DNA from: G963665925 sp963676345
GTDB lineage: Bacteria > Bacillota > Clostridia > Peptostreptococcales > Acidaminobacteraceae
Assembly: GCA_963676345.2 (NCBI GenBank)
Contig: CAXXTS010000001.1
Coordinates: 1,054,001 to 1,118,000, forward strand
Reading direction: 5' to 3'
Length of the DNA: 64,000 nt
Both the position numbers and the translations under genes were made by a program. Of this stretch, positions 1 to 8,345 are shown one piece after another (within the stretch, counting starts at the first letter, position 1; every line of letters begins with the position of its first letter). Below the pieces are notes generated by a model. It saw nothing but the letters and a program-made list of their open reading frames with translations, made no database searches and was not told the origin of the DNA.

Positions 1-275
1 AGGTGCACAGAAGCCTTTTCATTTCCCTCACCAGCCATATAAGCTTTTAAAAACTTATGAAACTTATATTTATAGTGATGCTCAAAAGCTTCTTCCATTT
101 CAAGAAATTTCTCAAGCCCAATCAAGACAGCCTTTGGCTCACCTGCCTCAGTGAGAAGCACTGGCGCTTTTTCAAGCACTTCAACCGTTTGATCTAGTTC
201 GTTTTCAAGGTCTTTAACGGACACAGACTGATCAGCATACTCTCCTATGTCATGCTGCCGGTTTGCTTTTGACAT
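1..275 (-). CDS. Phd/YefM-type antitoxin, partial (3' end beyond the window)
   Basis: The reading frame opens at ATG 275 behind an AAGGAG ribosome site and runs off the left edge, giving 91 residues. The segment from about residue 22 to 66 (VSVKDLENEL, then PVLLTEAGEPKAVLIG and LEKFLEMEE) has the Phd/YefM antitoxin pattern: an N-terminal fold that binds DNA and represses its own operon, followed by a C-terminal tail that would neutralise a toxin. The tail here is rich in His, Lys and Phe. A partner toxin, if present, would lie beyond position 1 on the minus strand. The family call rests on pattern recognition only. Confidence 0.6.
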   Translation of the reverse strand, partial: MSKANRQHDIGEYADQSVSVKDLENELDQTVEVLEKAPVLLTEAGEPKAVLIGLEKFLEMEEAFEHHYKYKFHKFLKAYMAGEGNEKASVH

Positions 276-436
276 AAAACCACGCTCCTTTTTCACCCTA
301 GCCTGTTATAGGGTCAATACATAAAGTGGTGAACGCTTTCTATACTGTATTTTTACCCTCTACACGTTCGTACAAATGTACTTTTAGTGTATTTAAAGTT
401 GGTCCTCCACCATACGGCTCTTGCCTAGGATATTTT

Positions 437-661
437 CTAAATGATGTGGGTCCATCTGAGCAATGATATGACTATGCATATTCGCAAAATCGTTTCAAAA
501 ATCACAACATGGGCTTTTGTAATTTTAAAGCCATGGAAGTCATGTACATAATTAGGCGATTGATTCCCCACATTCTCCAGTCGGTCATTTTCATTTTGAA
601 TGCGATCTAACATGTATGAGTCTTTCTTAAATGAACCGCTATCTCTTGAATCCAGTTTCAT
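437..661 (-). CDS. small hypothetical protein, 74 aa
   Basis: The gene starts at ATG 661 with a good AAGGAGG site eight bases upstream, which is the main reason to believe it is translated. The first 50 residues are hydrophilic. The last 25 are hydrophobic (VVIFETILRICIVISLL) and could form one membrane segment or a membrane-binding helix. I do not recognise the family. The hydrophobic end might also be the result of a truncation of a longer gene. It lies between the antitoxin-like gene and a GGDEF gene, both on the same strand, with no clear operon link. Confidence 0.4.
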   Translation of the reverse strand: MKLDSRDSGSFKKDSYMLDRIQNENDRLENVGNQSPNYVHDFHGFKITKAHVVIFETILRICIVISLLRWTHII

Positions 662-746
662 GTCATCTCCTCCTTATCCCCATGTTATCCTTATACCCCT
701 ATTGGCAATTTGAAAATAATAACTCGTGTACTCTTAAGTTCTAAAT

Positions 747-777
747 AAAAAAAAGCACCTGATAAACGCAGATGCTT
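747..777 (-). terminator. intrinsic terminator of the GGDEF gene
   Basis: On the minus strand an 8-bp stem (AGCATCTG pairing with CAGGTGCT, one G-U pair) is followed by a run of eight T. It lies about 15 bases past the GGDEF stop codon. Confidence 0.8.
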
Positions 778-791
778 TCTATAATTAAAAT

Positions 792-2651
792 TTAAGAGTT
801 CTTTTTCTTCTCCGCCTTACAAGCATACATTCTTTCATCCGCAACAGATAGGAGTCTTTTCATATCCTCGCCATCTTTTGGGAAAATAGAAATACCAAAA
901 CTGAATCGAACAGGAATTCTAGTTTCTTTTACTGCTAATGGCGTCTGATTTAAGTACTGGGTTATATGCTCCATTTTTTCGTCAAGCTGTTCTTTGTCCA
1001 CACACCTGAATATCCCAACAAACTCATCGCCCCCAATACGCGCTAAAATGTCTTCTCGTCTGACATTATCCATTAAAGTACTTGCAAAATACTTAATAAG
1101 CGTATCGCCAACACTGTGTCCAAAAGTATCATTGGTTCTTTTCAAATCATCTAGATCAAAAACAACCAGACAAAATGGTTCGTTTTTCAAAATGGAATTG
1201 TTTAAATAGACATCGCGAATTTCATTGAAAAAACGCCTATTGTAGAGCCCAGTTAATGCATCCTTTTGAGCTTGTTCTATGACGCGTGACAAATTGCTGT
1301 AGCGCTCTATCGAAATTTCAATTTTGCTCCTCATTAAATCAATCAGATTCAAATCGATGTTATCAAATCCGTTTTTTTCAGAACTGTCTATGCTGATAAT
1401 GCCATAGAACTTGTCATCTACCATAATTGGTGCGGTAATGTTTGCCTCTAAATCAAACCCTCTTTTAGAGGTATTTATACTGGGATGCTCTTCTGAATAC
1501 TTCTCCTGTATGTTTCGAATACAGACTGACCGACGATAGTCTCCATTGAGTACCTTTTTTGCAAATGACTTATCAAAGGGTATCCTAAATGCTTCTGCAT
1601 AATCTTGATCATACCCTTCACTTTCAACCATATACAGATTATTATTATAATCAAGTTTTAAGATACACCCTTTTTCAGCATTTCCAACAATTGCAATGAC
1701 CCCACTCAGTATTTCTCTAAATAGTGATTTCTGACTCACATTAGCCTCAACCATATTGCCAATGCGTACAAGGAGTTCGTTTGCTTTAAGCAGTTTTTTG
1801 ACTTTTTCAATGTCTTTTATACGGTCAGTAATATTCGTATGAACATACACTTTACCTGAAACATTACCAGCTTGATCAAATATTTTGACTTCATCAATGT
1901 ATAGTTCTAACTGCTTTTCATTTTTTTTCGCAGATATTTCGATAGCCCTGTGACTATCATCTTCACATACCACCTCATTTTTTGATGTCTCTAGATACTG
2001 ATTTATAAAGGATATAAATGCATCCATATCCTTACCCTTCCATTCATCAACATCAACGCCCAAGAGACTCTGCATGCCTTTATTTCCAAACTCAATCAAA
2101 TTATCCTTATCAACATAGATGACAGCCTGTGGAACCGCATTTATGATTTGGTAAAGTAAATTCTTCGACTCCGCCAATTCTTCTAATGACCTGTTTAACA
2201 GTGTCATATCTTGCATGATTCCCGATATAATAAAGTCATCCTCAGTATCTTGACGCTTAAATATACATTTCATAATGCGCTTTTCATTGTGGATGAGCGA
2301 AAAAATCGAGATTTCAAACTCAACGCTTTCTACTTCTCCTGAGAGCACTTTCTCTAAAGTACGAATATAAGTACTAAAGGATTCCTCCCCAAACAAGGTG
2401 CGTTGAATATCAATTAGAGACTCCGAAGACAAATGACCTAAATTACCAAAATTAATCATTTTGTTGGTGATATAAAGGCAATTAGACTTTTTAGAGTACT
2501 CAAATAAGGCCATACCGCTGTCCATAAGAACACTGTATAAGTTCTCTGTCATACCGCCGCCCATACGATCTGATAGCTTGGCGATTTTTACATCACGCAA
2601 ATGATAACGCTCAATTATGCTCTTCATATCATCATTTTTATGCGAGGTCAT
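792..2651 (-). CDS. PAS-PAS-GAF-GGDEF diguanylate cyclase
   Basis: This 619-residue protein probably makes cyclic di-GMP from two GTP. PAS-like regions lie at about residues 35-150 and 160-280, a GAF-like region at 295-450, and the GGDEF domain at 462-619. The active-site loop GGDEF is at 540-544. The inhibitory site RRED at 531-534 has the usual five-residue spacing (RxxD-x5-GGDEF), so product feedback is likely. There are no membrane segments, so it should be cytoplasmic and sense a soluble signal. An ATG seven codons upstream is open, but the AAGGGGAGG ribosome site falls inside that extension, so the start at 2651 is preferred. It appears monocistronic. Confidence 0.9.
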   Translation of the reverse strand: MTSHKNDDMKSIIERYHLRDVKIAKLSDRMGGGMTENLYSVLMDSGMALFEYSKKSNCLYITNKMINFGNLGHLSSESLIDIQRTLFGEESFSTYIRTLEKVLSGEVESVEFEISIFSLIHNEKRIMKCIFKRQDTEDDFIISGIMQDMTLLNRSLEELAESKNLLYQIINAVPQAVIYVDKDNLIEFGNKGMQSLLGVDVDEWKGKDMDAFISFINQYLETSKNEVVCEDDSHRAIEISAKKNEKQLELYIDEVKIFDQAGNVSGKVYVHTNITDRIKDIEKVKKLLKANELLVRIGNMVEANVSQKSLFREILSGVIAIVGNAEKGCILKLDYNNNLYMVESEGYDQDYAEAFRIPFDKSFAKKVLNGDYRRSVCIRNIQEKYSEEHPSINTSKRGFDLEANITAPIMVDDKFYGIISIDSSEKNGFDNIDLNLIDLMRSKIEISIERYSNLSRVIEQAQKDALTGLYNRRFFNEIRDVYLNNSILKNEPFCLVVFDLDDLKRTNDTFGHSVGDTLIKYFASTLMDNVRREDILARIGGDEFVGIFRCVDKEQLDEKMEHITQYLNQTPLAVKETRIPVRFSFGISIFPKDGEDMKRLLSVADERMYACKAEKKKNS

Positions 2652-2767
2652 ATTAACCGCCTCCCCTTGCATAATTACATATATATCATCTAATTATTCC
2701 AATCTATACCCACTCATATAAGCCCTTCGCAATTTTTACACCGATTCACTCTGTCAGTAGGCAAAAG

Positions 2768-2808
2768 TAAAAAACGCGTTTTAGTAACATAACATTACTA
2801 AAACGCGC
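2768..2808 (-). terminator. intrinsic terminator of yebC
   Basis: A perfect stem (GCGTTTTAGTAA with TTACTAAAACGC) is followed on the minus strand by a T run. It lies just past the yebC stop codon. Confidence 0.85.
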
Positions 2809-2833
2809 CTTCATTACTATTAAAAATTAATCA

Positions 2834-3559
2834 CTATGCTTCAGTTTCTTCCCAGTTATGGTAAATATTCTGAACGTCATCGTTCTCTTCCATAAGGTCA
2901 ATCAGCTTCGTCATGTACTTAATGTCATCCTCATCAGTGAGCTGAGTCATAGTCTGCGGCAGGTAACGCAGTTCTGCCATTGAGAACTCGTAGCCGTCTG
3001 CTGCCAGTGCGTCACGTACTTCTGAGAAGTCAGCAACTTCTGTGTATACTTCAAAGTGTGTATCTTCAACAGTAAAGTCTTCTGCACCCGCTTCAATAGC
3101 AGCCATTTCCACTTCTTCTTCGTCCATGCCTTCTTGTTTGTCAATTACAAGAACGCCCTTATGGTCGAACATGAAGCTTACACAGCCATTCGTACCAAGG
3201 TTGCCTTTGCCTTTTACAAAGTAACTTCTTACATCTGCAGCGGTTCTGTTTGTGTTGTCTGTCAGGCATTCAACAAGAACAGCAACACCGCCAGGACCAT
3301 AACCTTCATAAGTAAGCTCTGTAAAGACAGCGCCTTCTAGTTCGCCAGCACCCTTTTTAATGGCTCGGTCGATATTATCATTGGGCATATTTGCTGCTTT
3401 TGCCTTTTCAATAGCACTTTTAAGTGCTGCATTATATTCCGGATCTGAACCGCCTTCACGCGCTGCAACCATAATATAACGGCCAATTTTGGTAAACATC
3501 TTGCCTTTTTTGGCATCCTGCTTGCCTTTTCTGTTAATGATCGTCCCTATACGACCCAT
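2834..3559 (-). CDS. yebC: YebC/PmpR family protein
   Basis: This 241-residue protein belongs to the YebC/PmpR/TACO1 family, described variously as a DNA-binding regulator and as a factor that helps ribosomes through difficult sequences. It carries the family start MGRIGTIINRKGKQDAKKG, then FTKIGR, VAAREGGSDP and MPNDNIDRAIKKGAG, and the acidic C-terminal half (MFDHKGVLVID, EAGAEDFT). The frame is open 10 codons further upstream, but AAGGAG nine bases before ATG 3559 and the family alignment both fix the start there. It is monocistronic, with its own promoter and terminator. Confidence 0.95.
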   Translation of the reverse strand: MGRIGTIINRKGKQDAKKGKMFTKIGRYIMVAAREGGSDPEYNAALKSAIEKAKAANMPNDNIDRAIKKGAGELEGAVFTELTYEGYGPGGVAVLVECLTDNTNRTAADVRSYFVKGKGNLGTNGCVSFMFDHKGVLVIDKQEGMDEEEVEMAAIEAGAEDFTVEDTHFEVYTEVADFSEVRDALAADGYEFSMAELRYLPQTMTQLTDEDDIKYMTKLIDLMEENDDVQNIYHNWEETEA

Positions 3560-3632
3560 ATGTTTCAACTCCTTAAATATATAAATCATTCTAAATTGTA
3601 ATTGTTTTACACACGATAAGCAGTGCTCAACT

Positions 3633-3659
3633 ATTTTATCATATTTTAGCGTCTTTCAA
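3633..3659 (-). promoter_or_regulatory. probable promoter of yebC
   Basis: TTGAAA and TAAAAT on the minus strand are 15 bp apart. The short spacer is offset by an extended -10 element (TGATAAAAT). The transcript would start about 65 bases before the yebC start codon. Confidence 0.45.
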
Positions 3660-3686
3660 AAGCGCTATAGATTAAAGTGGACTGAC

Positions 3687-5054
3687 TCAAATATGATCAA
3701 CAATATTTCGAATCCACTTTTTGGAGTAAAACCTGTATCCACCCAGCGTGCTCTTTACAACTTCTTCGATCATAAAGGCACCTACAACTACGTACGATGG
3801 CCAGTGGAAAAACATGGCCCCTGCGAAGGCGATTGGGACACCTATCCCCCATACACTGAGTGTTTCAATAATCATAGCAAAGAGCGTATCTCCTCCGCCC
3901 CGTAAAATACCTACTATAAAAAGCAAGTTCAGCATTTTAGGGAAGTTGTAAACCGCAACAATACGCATCATATATATCGCATCGCGTTGAACATTAAATG
4001 GCACCTTGAATAGAGAGGCAATTGTCGGCGCCATCAAAATCAAAAGCACACTTGTAATCATGCAGGTTATCAGCGTAAAGCGTATAAACTTCTTGCCATA
4101 TTCCATAGCAAGGTGCTCTTCACCAGCACCAATCCTATTTCCAATGACAACCTGACAAGCATTCCCCAGCCCGATAAAAGCCACTTCGAAGAACCTGTAA
4201 ACAGCCATCATAACCTGAAAGGATGCCACTGCATCAGAATTAATCCGAGCCATGGACATCGTATACATAACTGTTCCAAGCGCCCAAAAGCCTTCATTTA
4301 TTAAAACAGGAAGCGCTGTTTTCATTATACGCATTACAAATGCACGGCTAAAATGAATCAAATCTGATAGCCTTGCTGCAAGGACATTGTCTGTTTTGTA
4401 AATCAAAATAATGAGCAGTGTAAACTCAAAAATACGTGCTATCAGTGTTGCAATGGCAGCCCCTTTTGCCCCCATGGCAGGCATGCCAAGCATTCCAAAA
4501 ATCAAAATCCAGTTTAAAAATGTATTCACTAATATTGAAAGCGAACTGACCACCATTGGAAGTCGAGCCTGCTCAACCCCCCTTGAAGCAACAGAATACA
4601 TCATTGTAACCGTAGTAAAAACATAGCTCAAAGAGACAATTCTCAAATAGTCTGATCCAATTTGAACAACGGTCTGTTCTTTCAAAAAGAGTTCCAGCAC
4701 TTGAACTGGAAATAGAAAGCCCGCTAGGAGGAAAATGAAGCCAACGAGTATACCGCCAACAAGCCCCACCCCCATGGTCTTTCGAATACTGGAAATGTCT
4801 TTTTTGCCCCAAAACTGAGCAATGTAAACAGAAACGCCACTGTTTATTCCAAAAGCAAGAAGGGTCATAAGGAAAAAGACCTGGTTTGCAAGTCCAACAG
4901 CAGCAAGTGCTTCTTTACTTACGCGCCCAATCATAATCGTATCAATTAAATTCAGCGCTGTTTGTATAAAATGCTGTAATGCTACTGGTAAGCCCACTGT
5001 GACCAGCGCCCGTTTAAATGGATCATTCCTATAGTTCCCAAGTAAAGTTCCCAT
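3687..5054 (-). CDS. MATE family multidrug/Na+ antiporter
   Basis: A 455-residue, very hydrophobic protein with about 12 membrane segments, matching the length and layout of MATE (NorM-type) exporters, which use a Na+ or H+ gradient to expel drugs and other cations. It opens with the usual short N-terminal stretch before the first helix (VTVGLPVALQHFIQTALNLI) and a conserved early loop IDTIMIGRVSKEALAAVGLA. The start at ATG 5054 follows a GAAAGAGAG site. It is transcribed apart from the sugar operon upstream, which ends in its own terminator at about 5150. The substrate cannot be read from the sequence. Confidence 0.9.
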   Translation of the reverse strand: MGTLLGNYRNDPFKRALVTVGLPVALQHFIQTALNLIDTIMIGRVSKEALAAVGLANQVFFLMTLLAFGINSGVSVYIAQFWGKKDISSIRKTMGVGLVGGILVGFIFLLAGFLFPVQVLELFLKEQTVVQIGSDYLRIVSLSYVFTTVTMMYSVASRGVEQARLPMVVSSLSILVNTFLNWILIFGMLGMPAMGAKGAAIATLIARIFEFTLLIILIYKTDNVLAARLSDLIHFSRAFVMRIMKTALPVLINEGFWALGTVMYTMSMARINSDAVASFQVMMAVYRFFEVAFIGLGNACQVVIGNRIGAGEEHLAMEYGKKFIRFTLITCMITSVLLILMAPTIASLFKVPFNVQRDAIYMMRIVAVYNFPKMLNLLFIVGILRGGGDTLFAMIIETLSVWGIGVPIAFAGAMFFHWPSYVVVGAFMIEEVVKSTLGGYRFYSKKWIRNIVDHI

Positions 5055-5141
5055 GCCTGTCTCTCTTTCTAAACCATCAGTTATGTCACGTACCCATTAT
5101 ACTGTTAAAATTTTTAAAATGCTACATAATCTTTCATGCGC

Positions 5142-5182
5142 AAAAATAAACTGCCAGTACAACTTACACGTTGGACTAGCAG
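5142..5182 (-). terminator. intrinsic terminator of the sugar operon
   Basis: The minus strand shows a stem CTGC-AGT-CAAC pairing with GTTG-ACT-GCAG across a short loop, followed by TTTATTTTT. It lies about 55 bases past the ROK kinase stop codon and closes the operon that begins with the ABC permeases. Confidence 0.75.
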
Positions 5183-5237
5183 ATTTTTTAGGCTGTATTT
5201 TTCTTTGTACTTCCATATAAGAGATACCAGCAATCGA

Positions 5238-6209
5238 TTATTTTGCTTTATAACTGAAGCACGCTTTCTTTTCTTTTTCCTGTCGACTTTTAAAATTGTA
5301 ATACGCCCCCAGCAAATTAGCATCATTGAAATGCTGACAGCATAGGAGTTTGGGCCTTACTGTGGCATTTGAAAGACTTAAATATATACGGTCCAATTTT
5401 TCATTGATTTTCTTGATGAAATCCGGTCGCCTGCTGATCCCACCACCAAGGAGAATAACTTCCGGGTCGAGGCTATACTGTATATTGTGAACCCCCATTG
5501 CCATAACCATGTAGTAGCGGTCAACCTCTTGTATAGCAATTGAATTTCCAGCTTCAGCCATTTGAAAGACCTTTTCACCGTTTAATAGTGTACTTGTCAC
5601 TGTAGTCTGTTGTTCATCGCGTGCCTGGTCTTTTTTTCTAATCGCTTGCGAAACACGTCCAACAAGACTCCCCACAGACCCCTGCTCACTCCAGGTTCCT
5701 ATCTTCAACGTATCTGAGTCTAAAAGCATTATTCCATATCCAAACTCTCCACTGTGCAGGTTAGCCCCTTTTTGTATGGTCTTATCACGAATAATAGCAC
5801 CACCAATTCCAGTACCACAGACGACAACCGCGGCAGAGTCATAGTTTACAGCTGCACCAGCATAACTTTCAGCGAGCGCCGCACAGTTTCCGTCATTTTC
5901 TATTTCGACAGGAATGTAAAGCATTTCTTCAACAAGCTCTTTCAAAGCTACACCAGAGACATATCTGAGTGCACCCTCACTCATAATACACCCTGAATCA
6001 GCATCGGTCACCGCAGGTATACTCATTGCAATGCCTTTTATTTGAATGTATTGTCTCTGCATCTCTACATAAACGCCCTTAATATCATCCAACATCAATT
6101 CAAGTGATGTACTTGCAGGCATGGTGCTTTGCTCTAAAATACACCCAAGACTATCCATAACTGCGTATTTGGTTAATGTCCCACCAAAATCAAATACTAG
6201 ATAATGCAT
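5238..6209 (-). CDS. ROK family sugar kinase, BglK-like
   Basis: A 323-residue ROK kinase. The phosphate loop is FDFGGTLTKYAV at residues 6-17; ENDGNCAAL and VVCGTGIGGAII are the sugar- and ATP-site motifs, and LLGGGISR lies near the C-terminus. The zinc-binding CxCGxxGCxE motif of glucokinase-type ROK proteins is absent, and the usual GExGH reads SGEFGYG. This GEFGY form is, as I recall, found in ROK kinases that phosphorylate beta-glucosides (BglK type). Its ATG lies inside the end of the GH1 gene (13-bp overlap) with an AAAGGAG site, so the two are translationally coupled. The inferred role is ATP-dependent phosphorylation of the imported glycoside. Confidence 0.85.
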   Translation of the reverse strand: MHYLVFDFGGTLTKYAVMDSLGCILEQSTMPASTSLELMLDDIKGVYVEMQRQYIQIKGIAMSIPAVTDADSGCIMSEGALRYVSGVALKELVEEMLYIPVEIENDGNCAALAESYAGAAVNYDSAAVVVCGTGIGGAIIRDKTIQKGANLHSGEFGYGIMLLDSDTLKIGTWSEQGSVGSLVGRVSQAIRKKDQARDEQQTTVTSTLLNGEKVFQMAEAGNSIAIQEVDRYYMVMAMGVHNIQYSLDPEVILLGGGISRRPDFIKKINEKLDRIYLSLSNATVRPKLLCCQHFNDANLLGAYYNFKSRQEKEKKACFSYKAK

Positions 6210-7660
6210 CCAGTATCTCCTTTCGTTTGCGCATTTATAAACCCATCTGCATCTAAAGTGCCCTCTGATTCAATTAGGGCTTTATACCAGTAATATGAAG
6301 CTTTTGGTGTACGCTTAAGTGTCTTCTTCTCAAAATCAATATGCACCAGTCCGTAACGCTTTCTAAAGCCATTGAGCCAACTGAGTAGGTCTGTAAATGA
6401 CCAGACACAGAAACCTATAAGATCAACCCCTTCGTTTACAGCTTCTAAGCAGGCCTTGACGTGTGCATCTAAAAACTTGATCCGCGCCACATCAAGAATT
6501 TCACCTTCTGCATTTATCTCATCAAAAAAGCCGAGTCCATTTTCACTGATCAAGACAGGGAGCCCGTAGCGTTTTTTCAGTTGAGCAAGACCGTAACGCA
6601 GTCCATCTGGGTCAATTGCCCAGTCCCAATCCGTGTAATCAAGCTGCTCATTTCTAACAAACTTATAGAGACCCGGGACACCACTTTCTTTCTGAGACCC
6701 TTTTTTCCCAGATGTATTCATTTCAGCTTGTCCTACCCCGTCTTGAGGGTTATATGCCAGCATTGCAGTCTGGTAGTAGTTGACGCCTATAAAATCGACC
6801 ACTTCGGCGGCGGCTTTCAGCATTTTTAAATCATCAGGGCTTACTTTCTGCCACTGACCAAGGCGGGTGTAGTATCGTTCTGCTTCCTTCGGATAGGTGC
6901 CCTTATAATAAGGATCCATAAATAACCATGGCCCCATCTCATAATATTTTTCTAGCGCACCGCGGTCTTCTGCTTCATTTGATTTAGCATACCCTGGCGA
7001 AAAGGCAATGCTGGAACCAATTACCCCCTCTAGCCCAAGTGCTTTGAACTTTAAAACACTGGACGCATGGGCCAGTGCCGTATGATGATATGCCTTGATA
7101 AAAGCAGCTTCATTTTCCATTCCTGGCGGGTGAATCCCCAGACTGTAACCTTGGTGGGTAAATATATTTGGCTCATTAATGACAATCCAGTGGTTCACAC
7201 GGTCACCAAATGCTTTAAAGCACACTTCAGCATAGTTTGTAAAATCTGAAACAACGTCTTTTGAAAGCCACCCTCCATAAGTCTCTTCAAGACACTGGGG
7301 CAAGTCCCAGTGATAGAGTGTTACAAGGGGGATAATCTTTTCTTTTAGCAAGCAGTTAATCAATCTATTATAGAAATCTATCCCAGATTGATTTACCGCC
7401 CCCCTTCCATCAGGTAAAATTCGGGTCCATGCAATGGAAAAGCGGTATGCCTTCAGCCCCATTGCTGCCATCAGGCGTACGTCTTCTTCCATTCGATTGT
7501 AATGATCAGCTGCCACATCTCCATTTGTTCCACCATAGGTTTTACCCGGTATATGCGCCCACCTATCCCAAATAGATGGGCCTTTGCCATCTGCTACAAA
7601 GGCGCCTTCTACCTGATAGGCCGCCGACGCTGCACCCCATAGAAAATTCTCTTTAAACAT
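6197..7660 (-). CDS. glycoside hydrolase family 1, probable 6-phospho-beta-glycosidase
   Basis: A 487-residue GH1 enzyme. The acid/base Glu163 lies in VINEPN and the nucleophile Glu373 in LISENG; the substrate-site motif LYHWDLPQCLEETYGGW is at 115-131. The C-terminal loop reads SWLNGFRKRYG, putting Ser427, Lys434 and Tyr436 where phospho-beta-galactosidase LacG has its phosphate-binding Ser428, Lys435 and Tyr437. Enzymes that act on unphosphorylated sugars have Glu in the Ser position. A 6-phospho substrate is therefore likely, fitting the coupled ROK kinase. It starts in a TAATG overlap with yesL, with GGGAGG seven bases upstream. Aryl- or disaccharide specificity cannot be judged. Confidence 0.85.
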   Translation of the reverse strand: MFKENFLWGAASAAYQVEGAFVADGKGPSIWDRWAHIPGKTYGGTNGDVAADHYNRMEEDVRLMAAMGLKAYRFSIAWTRILPDGRGAVNQSGIDFYNRLINCLLKEKIIPLVTLYHWDLPQCLEETYGGWLSKDVVSDFTNYAEVCFKAFGDRVNHWIVINEPNIFTHQGYSLGIHPPGMENEAAFIKAYHHTALAHASSVLKFKALGLEGVIGSSIAFSPGYAKSNEAEDRGALEKYYEMGPWLFMDPYYKGTYPKEAERYYTRLGQWQKVSPDDLKMLKAAAEVVDFIGVNYYQTAMLAYNPQDGVGQAEMNTSGKKGSQKESGVPGLYKFVRNEQLDYTDWDWAIDPDGLRYGLAQLKKRYGLPVLISENGLGFFDEINAEGEILDVARIKFLDAHVKACLEAVNEGVDLIGFCVWSFTDLLSWLNGFRKRYGLVHIDFEKKTLKRTPKASYYWYKALIESEGTLDADGFINAQTKGDTGCII

Positions 7661-8265
7661 TAATGTGCCTCCCGTTTTTGATCTATCCGAATACGTTTAA
7701 CTGCATAATCAAGTACTATATCCTGTAAAATATGCAGTAGACCTGCAAGTAGAAATATATTTAAAGCTGGAATATAACGCCCAAGCTCAAGGCCAATTAT
7801 AGTCAGACCCATCATGCCTATTGTCAGCAGCAAATTTCTATTTGCCAAAATCCATGCACTTTTTATCGCACCCATTGCGTTCACCTCAAAGCGTGACAAT
7901 ACAGAAAATACAAAGAGAATAACAATAAAAACCTGAAAAATGAGCGGCCACTGAATCAGCCATACTATTGATGCAACCAGCCCATTTGGCTGAAAATGAA
8001 CCAGATTGTAGACCACAGCACCACCAAAACACATCATGCCCAGCCAAACCTGGGTTGAAACTACAAAGTGCGCTTTAAAAGAAGAGAAAAAATATGAAAA
8101 AATGTCATCCGAATCCTCTTGTCTCAAATGGTGTGCCGTCGCCAGGGTGGCTGTACTCGATGCCCCTAGTGTTATGATAAGAAGCCCAAAGATGAGAAAT
8201 AGTGCGTTGAGCATCATCGCTCTATAGATCCACCTCGTAATACGTCTGAAATTTATATGATCCAT
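7660..8265 (-). CDS. YesL family (DUF624) membrane protein
   Basis: A 201-residue membrane protein with about five hydrophobic segments, of the YesL/DUF624 family that regularly sits beside CUT1 sugar ABC transporters and YesMN regulators; its biochemical role is unknown. The start at ATG 8265 is chosen because GGAGG lies six bases upstream. A frame open 33 codons further reads through a terminator hairpin and has no ribosome site. It is separated from the binding-protein gene by that hairpin and overlaps the GH1 gene by one base. Confidence 0.8.
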   Translation of the reverse strand: MDHINFRRITRWIYRAMMLNALFLIFGLLIITLGASSTATLATAHHLRQEDSDDIFSYFFSSFKAHFVVSTQVWLGMMCFGGAVVYNLVHFQPNGLVASIVWLIQWPLIFQVFIVILFVFSVLSRFEVNAMGAIKSAWILANRNLLLTIGMMGLTIIGLELGRYIPALNIFLLAGLLHILQDIVLDYAVKRIRIDQKREAH

Positions 8266-8293
8266 TTTCATCCTCCATCCACTGTGTAAATCT

Positions 8294-8332
8294 AAAAAAC
8301 CTGAACCTGACACAACGTGTGCCAGATTCAGG
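8294..8332 (-). terminator. internal terminator/attenuator between binding protein and yesL
   Basis: On the minus strand a 15-bp stem (CCTGAATCTGGCACA with TGTGTCAGGTTCAGG, some G-U pairs) is followed by six T. It lies 13 bases past the binding-protein stop. It would give high binding-protein mRNA relative to the downstream enzymes and may protect the upstream 3' end. Confidence 0.8.
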
Positions 8333-8345
8333 CTGTTGACTCCTT

